64,000 nt of DNA from DATAES01 sp963721305. GTDB lineage: Bacteria; Actinomycetota; Acidimicrobiia; Acidimicrobiales; JACDCH01. This document shows positions 60,100 to 64,000 of the stretch, one piece after another. The notes beneath the pieces are model-generated. The model ran no database searches. It worked only from the letters and a program-made list of their open reading frames with translations, and had not been told where the DNA came from. Position numbers and translations under genes: made by a program. Location: positions 992,001-1,056,000 of the forward strand of contig CAVRIR010000003.1 in assembly GCA_963721305.1 (NCBI GenBank), read 5' to 3'. Numbering within the stretch: the first letter of the stretch is position 1; each line of letters opens with the position of its first letter.

Positions 60100-61812
60100 G
60101 TGCCGAAACCTTCGCGGCATGCGACTACGACACGCATCGCAGCTGTGCTCCTGATCGGCCTGATGGTGATCGCGGCCTGCTCGAGCAAGAAGAGCAGCAC
60201 CAACGCAGGCGGAACGAGTGCCGGCTCGTCGGACACGACGAAGCCGGTGACGGGCGGCAGCGTCGTCTACGCACAGGAAGCGGAAGACGCCGGCGGTCTC
60301 TGCCTGGCGGAGGCGCAGCTCGACATCTCGGGCATCAACTACGCCCGTGCGATCTACGACACGCTCACGATGCCGAACGACAAGGGCGAGTTCGTTCCGT
60401 ACTTGGCCAAGTCGATCGACCACGACTCGACCTTCACCGTCTGGACGATCGGGCTCCGTGACGGCATCAAGTTCCACGACGGCACCGACCTCAACGCGCA
60501 GGTCGTGAAGAACAACCTCGACGCCTACCGCGGTGTGTACCCCGGGCGTTCGCCGATCCTGTTCGGGCTGGTCTTCGGGCCGTACATCAAGTCGGTCGAC
60601 GTCGTCGACACGCTGACCGTCAAGGTCACGGTCGCCCAGCCATGGCCGGCCTTCCCGTCGTACCTCTGGTCGAGCAGCCGCCTCGGCATCATGGCCCAGG
60701 CGCAGCTCGACAGTAAGGACTGCGCGAAGGATCTGATCGGCACCGGGCCGTTCAAGCTCCGTGAGTGGGTCGTGAACGACCACATGACCGTGGACAAGAA
60801 CACGAACTACTGGGCCAAGGACGCTTCCGGCAACCAGCTGCCCTACCTCGACTCGATCACGTTCAAGCCCGTCCCGGACGGACAGCAGCGTCTGAACGGC
60901 CTCCAGAGCGGCCAGTTCCAGCTCATCCACACCTCGAGCGCCATCGACATCCAGCAGCTCCGCGAGCTGGCGAAGCAGGGCAAGATCACCGAGACCGAGT
61001 CCGACAAGTTCGCCGAGACCGACCACCTCATGCTGTGCGTGGCCCCGCCGACCGACACCCAGTGTCCGGGTAGCCCGTTCGCGAACGCGCATGCTCGAAA
61101 CGCGGTCGCCTACGCACTCGACCGCAAGACGCTCAACACCGTCAGAGGCAAGGACATCCCACAGATCGCCAGCGGACCGTTCGCACCCGGCACCGTGGGG
61201 TACCTCCAGGACGCGGGCTTCCCGCAGTTCGACCTGCAGAAGGCGAAGGACGAGGTGGCCGCCTACAAGCAGGACACCGGCAAGGACCTCACGTTCACCT
61301 ACGGCGGTACGCCCGATCCGGAAGGTGTCCAGACGCAGGACTTCATCAAGACCATGTTGGAAGCGGCTGGTATGAAGGTCTCGACCTACACCGTCGAGCA
61401 GACCCAGTACATCAACGTGGCTGTTGCTCGGAACTTCCAGATGTACGGGTGGCGGAACTTCCCGGGCAGCGACCCCGACTCGTTGTTCGTCTGGTGGAAC
61501 TGCAACAACGCGGCACCGGCAGCGTGCGACAACCTCGTGAACTTCTCCGGCTTCAACGATCCGGTGATCAACTCCGACCTGCAGCAGGGCCGGACCGAGA
61601 CCGATCCCACGAAGCGGGCCGGGTACTACGAGGACCTCAACCGCCAGTTCTCGAAGCAGCTGTACAACATCTGGCTCGACTGGGCCGTGTGGGCCGTGGC
61701 GACCTCACCGAAGGTCCATGACATCTTCGGGCCACCGCTACCGGACGGGAGCGCGCCGTACCCAGGGCTCGCGACCGGACACTCGATGGCCGGGCTGTTC
61801 GTCACGCAGTGA
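60100..61812 (+). CDS. ABC transporter substrate-binding lipoprotein, family 5 (peptide/nickel/opine)
   Basis: A 570-residue extracytoplasmic solute-binding protein. The N-terminus has a basic region, a hydrophobic stretch and a lipobox VIAAC with the lipidated Cys at residue 27 (GTG 60100 start), followed by a Ser/Thr/Gly-rich linker. The SBP_bac_5 domain follows (RAIYDTLTM ... WTIGLRDGIKFHDGTDLNAQVVKNNLDAY ... PFKLREWVVNDHMTVDKNTNYW ... ARNAVAYALDRKTLN). It captures oligopeptides or similar ligands and delivers them to the permease pair. GTG 60100 was chosen because it gives a clean signal; the frame is open back to GTG 60031. Confidence 0.93.
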   Translation: MPKPSRHATTTRIAAVLLIGLMVIAACSSKKSSTNAGGTSAGSSDTTKPVTGGSVVYAQEAEDAGGLCLAEAQLDISGINYARAIYDTLTMPNDKGEFVPYLAKSIDHDSTFTVWTIGLRDGIKFHDGTDLNAQVVKNNLDAYRGVYPGRSPILFGLVFGPYIKSVDVVDTLTVKVTVAQPWPAFPSYLWSSSRLGIMAQAQLDSKDCAKDLIGTGPFKLREWVVNDHMTVDKNTNYWAKDASGNQLPYLDSITFKPVPDGQQRLNGLQSGQFQLIHTSSAIDIQQLRELAKQGKITETESDKFAETDHLMLCVAPPTDTQCPGSPFANAHARNAVAYALDRKTLNTVRGKDIPQIASGPFAPGTVGYLQDAGFPQFDLQKAKDEVAAYKQDTGKDLTFTYGGTPDPEGVQTQDFIKTMLEAAGMKVSTYTVEQTQYINVAVARNFQMYGWRNFPGSDPDSLFVWWNCNNAAPAACDNLVNFSGFNDPVINSDLQQGRTETDPTKRAGYYEDLNRQFSKQLYNIWLDWAVWAVATSPKVHDIFGPPLPDGSAPYPGLATGHSMAGLFVTQ

Positions 61813-61865
61813 CGAACAGCTACAGCAACAGCACAACCACACCGGCGGGGGCAGGGAGGTAGACG

Positions 61866-62843
61866 ATGCGAGCGGTCGTCCAGCGTTTGCTCCAGTTGGT
61901 GCTGGTGCTGTTGCTGGTGACCATCTTCACCGCTCTGCTGATCGACGCGGTGCCGGGGGACGTCACGTACACCCTGGCACCCGTCGCCACCCCACAGCAG
62001 CGCCAAACACTTCGGCACGAGCTCAGTCTCGACCAGCCCGTGTGGCACCGCTACGTGACCTGGGTCAACGGGTTCCTCCACGGCAACCTCGGGTGCTACT
62101 ACGGCACGTCGGGCTACACCTCGTCGGGTGCCTGCCCCGACAAGGTCGCCGACCGGGTGAAGGATGCGTTACCGATATCGCTGTCGCTGATGTTCTACGC
62201 GCAGCTGCTCGCGTTGGTGCTCGCGATCCCCTTAGGGGTGCTGACCGCGTATCGCGCCGGCAGCATCTTCGACAAGACGGCCAACACCACAGCCTTCGCC
62301 CTGCTCGCGTTACCCAACTTCGTGCTGGCGCTGCTGCTGTCGTACTACGTCGGGACCAAACTCGGATGGGTCGACCCGACCGGCTGGGTCGATTTCGGTC
62401 AGGACCCGGTGGGCTACTTCGAGCAACTCGCCTTACCGGTGATCAGCCTCGCAGTGGGCCAGGTCGCGGTGTACATGCGGCTGCTCCGTAGCGACATGAT
62501 CGCGACCCTGCAAGAGGACTTCGTCACCATGGCCCGCGCCAAGGGACTGAGCCCCGCTCGCATCCTGTGGCGTCATGCGCTCCGGCCGTCGAGCCTGACG
62601 CTGCTCACCGTCGCCGGTCTCAATGTCGGCGCGCTCATCGGCGGCGCCGTCGTCATCGAGAACATCTTCGTCATCCACGGCATGGGCTTCCTGATCGCCG
62701 ACGCGATCGCCCGTCGCCAATACGTCGCCCTCCAGAGCTACGTCGCCATCCTGGCCATCGCGTTCGTGCTCGTGAACTTCTTCGTTGACATCCTGTACGC
62801 CATCCTCGACCCACGGATTCGCCATGCCCGAGCAGTCGCATAG
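61866..62843 (+). CDS. ABC transporter permease, DppB/OppB type
   Basis: A 325-residue permease with six predicted membrane helices. The N-terminal helix is LVLVLLLVTIFTALLIDAVPGD; the EAA loop region MARAKGLSPARILWRHALRPSSL is the contact site for the ATPase. LSYYVGTKLGW and GAVVIENIFVIHGMGFLIADAI are typical of the DppB/OppB family. It forms the transmembrane channel with the next permease. The ATG at 61866 follows a GGGAGG site (61854-61859). Confidence 0.94.
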   Translation: MRAVVQRLLQLVLVLLLVTIFTALLIDAVPGDVTYTLAPVATPQQRQTLRHELSLDQPVWHRYVTWVNGFLHGNLGCYYGTSGYTSSGACPDKVADRVKDALPISLSLMFYAQLLALVLAIPLGVLTAYRAGSIFDKTANTTAFALLALPNFVLALLLSYYVGTKLGWVDPTGWVDFGQDPVGYFEQLALPVISLAVGQVAVYMRLLRSDMIATLQEDFVTMARAKGLSPARILWRHALRPSSLTLLTVAGLNVGALIGGAVVIENIFVIHGMGFLIADAIARRQYVALQSYVAILAIAFVLVNFFVDILYAILDPRIRHARAVA

Positions 62844-63834
62844 TTCAGACGTCGGTCTCGCCGGCGAACGTCTCTTCGGCGAAGGTGTCGCCGTCGAAGA
62901 CGGTGTCATTCCTGCCGGCGGTCAGACGCTCGTACTCGACCGCCCGCCCGTCGAGGGCGGGGTCGGGGTCGAGAAGGCCGCCACCAAGAAGCTCGGCATC
63001 ATGGGGTGGCTCGCGCTCCTGTGGATCTTCCTCATCGTGTTCGCGGCGATCTTTGCCCCGATCCTGCCCATCCCCGATCCGAACCAGCACTTCCTGCTGC
63101 ACACGAACGAGGCGCCGTCGCTCTCGCATCCCATGGGTACGGACGACACCGGCCTCGACATGTTCTCGCGCGTGATCTGGGGCGCGCGCGCCTCACTGGT
63201 CGTGTCGGTGTCAGCCGTCCTGTTCGGCCTGATCTTCGGTGGCTTCTTCGGGCTGGTCGCGGGCTACTACCGAGGGAAGCTCGACACCGTGCTGGTGAAC
63301 ATCTTCAACGTGTTCCTGGCCATCCCCCAGCTCGTGCTCGCGCTCGCACTCATAGCCGTGTTCGCGAGCGACCCCACCACCAGTGTCGGTAAACGCGAGT
63401 TCTGGTTGATCGTCTCGATCGGGATCGTCTCGGTCCCGATCATCGGGCGCATCACACGCGCGGCCACGTTGTCATGGGGGCAACGCGAGTTCGTCCTCGC
63501 GTCCCGAAGCATGGGCGCGAAGAACGGCCGGGTCATGCGAAGAGACGTCCTGCCCAACGTCTTGCCGGCGATGTTCTCGATCGCGATCCTCGGCGTCGCA
63601 GTCGTCATCGTGCTCGAAGGCGGTCTCAGCATCCTCGGGGTCGGCGTCCCGCCGTCGACACCCTCATGGGGCAACTTGATAGCCACCGGACGCAACGAGC
63701 TCACCAAGGTCATCGGTGGGGCGCCACAGGTGATCATCGCCCCGTCGATCGCCATCTTCCTGACCGTGCTGTCGCTCAACTACCTCGGGGACGTCGTCCG
63801 GGCTCGGACCGATGTGCGTGAGAGCGCTCTTTGA
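62824..63834 (+). CDS. ABC transporter permease, DppC/OppC type
   Basis: A 336-residue permease. A hydrophilic N-terminal tail of about 55 residues precedes the OppC_N helix (LGIMGWLALLWIFLIVFAAIFAPIL). HPMGTDDTGLDMFSRVIWGARASLVVSVSAV is the DppC signature. The EAA loop is VLASRSMGAKNGRVMRRDVLPNVLPAM. It overlaps the upstream permease gene by 20 nt (ATG 62824), which indicates translational coupling. It probably pairs with DppB-like protein for peptide import. Confidence 0.94.
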   Translation: MPEQSHSSDVGLAGERLFGEGVAVEDGVIPAGGQTLVLDRPPVEGGVGVEKAATKKLGIMGWLALLWIFLIVFAAIFAPILPIPDPNQHFLLHTNEAPSLSHPMGTDDTGLDMFSRVIWGARASLVVSVSAVLFGLIFGGFFGLVAGYYRGKLDTVLVNIFNVFLAIPQLVLALALIAVFASDPTTSVGKREFWLIVSIGIVSVPIIGRITRAATLSWGQREFVLASRSMGAKNGRVMRRDVLPNVLPAMFSIAILGVAVVIVLEGGLSILGVGVPPSTPSWGNLIATGRNELTKVIGGAPQVIIAPSIAIFLTVLSLNYLGDVVRARTDVRESAL

Positions 63835-64000
63835 TGCCAGGAAGGCGGCGGAAGGAAGTCAACCGGACGATCACCGCACACGGGCAGTCGTCGCGCCTGC
63901 TCGAGGTGACCGATCTCCACACCGAGTTCAGGACGGGACGGGGCCTCGTCAAGGCGGTCAATGGCGTGTCGTTCACGCTCGACCGCGGCAAGACCCTCGG
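63834..64000 (+). CDS. ABC transporter ATP-binding protein, DppD/OppD type (5' part, cut by window edge)
   Basis: Only the first 55 residues are inside the window: a basic lead (PGRRRKEVNRTITAHGQ) and the first strand LLEVTDLHTEFRTGRGLVKAVNGVSFTLDRGKTLG, which leads to the Walker A loop just beyond the edge. ATG 63834 overlaps the preceding stop (TGATG). It energises the importer; a second ATPase (DppF-like) presumably follows outside. Confidence 0.85.
   Translation, partial: MPGRRRKEVNRTITAHGQSSRLLEVTDLHTEFRTGRGLVKAVNGVSFTLDRGKTL

Overview
The window is a high-GC (roughly two-thirds G+C), gene-dense chromosomal segment of an actinomycete. A fused FbiC (coenzyme F420), a split actinobacterial-type MltB-like transglycosylase, DUF3151, DUF2203, DUF3467, SirB1-type and GlnA3-like proteins, many acyl-CoA enzymes and very frequent GTG starts all fit Actinomycetota. 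The lack of mycolic-acid or Streptomyces hallmarks and the acyl-CoA/F420 mixture make an uncultured Acidimicrobiia-like lineage my best guess (inference, not proven). No phage, IS, CRISPR, rRNA or tRNA gene was recognised. Genes are packed into short operons with many 1-4 nt stop/start overlaps.

Layout. 1-1.0 kb: a ubiquitin-like sulfur carrier coupled to a TtuA-type tRNA thiolase (minus strand, cut by the left edge). 1.0-6.0 kb: small membrane proteins, a LON-domain protein, a DacB/PBP4 peptidase and a two-subunit acyl-CoA synthetase (NDP-forming). 6.1-11.5 kb: a GH84 N-acetylglucosaminidase, a TetR/desaturase divergent pair with a perfect operator, NagA, and a FIST protein. 11.6-17.1 kb: tkt-tal-pgl, a STAS protein and a P450. 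17.1-22.9 kb: FbiC with a coupled SnoaL-like protein, a response regulator, an MpaB-like oxygenase and a LOG-family protein. 22.9-27.4 kb: a glycolate oxidase operon (GlcD-GlcE-GlcF) and a Cys-rich protein. 27.5-31.3 kb: TypA (heavily frameshifted) and a GH13 glucosidase. 31.3-40.1 kb: RNase D, rhodanese, MobA, PhyH, TrmO, PHP phosphoesterase, flavin reductase, several very small genes, and an ArsR/SRPBCC pair with its operator. 40.2-49.2 kb: GlnA-like/SDR pair, DUF3151, patatin, phosphatase, acyl-CoA dehydrogenase, SirB1-type protein, DUF2203 and aldehyde dehydrogenase. 49.2-59.9 kb: CFA synthase, GDPD, acyl-CoA ligase, FAD-linked dehydrogenase, NudC, gamma-glutamyltransferase, enoyl-CoA hydratase, transglycosylase and O-methyltransferase. 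59.9-64 kb: a peptide/nickel-type ABC importer operon behind a consensus-like promoter, running off the right edge.

Two window-wide patterns stand out. First, an intergenic hairpin element (inverted 11-mer GAAACGGGCGC with a 4-nt loop, flanked by conserved arms) occurs at least six times, mostly between convergent genes. In two unrelated genes it is read through as the last codons and provides the stop, giving both proteins an NSGEKRA(P/R) tail. Second, reading frames of well-conserved genes are broken at about 15 places. Fourteen of these need one surplus base and one needs a missing base; eight of them lie in typA alone. Correcting them restores full-length family members, which points to insertion-biased sequence errors more than to gene decay.

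Metabolically the segment suggests an aerobic heterotroph handling fatty acids, glycolate/2-hydroxyacids, peptides or amines and amino sugars, with F420-dependent redox chemistry.
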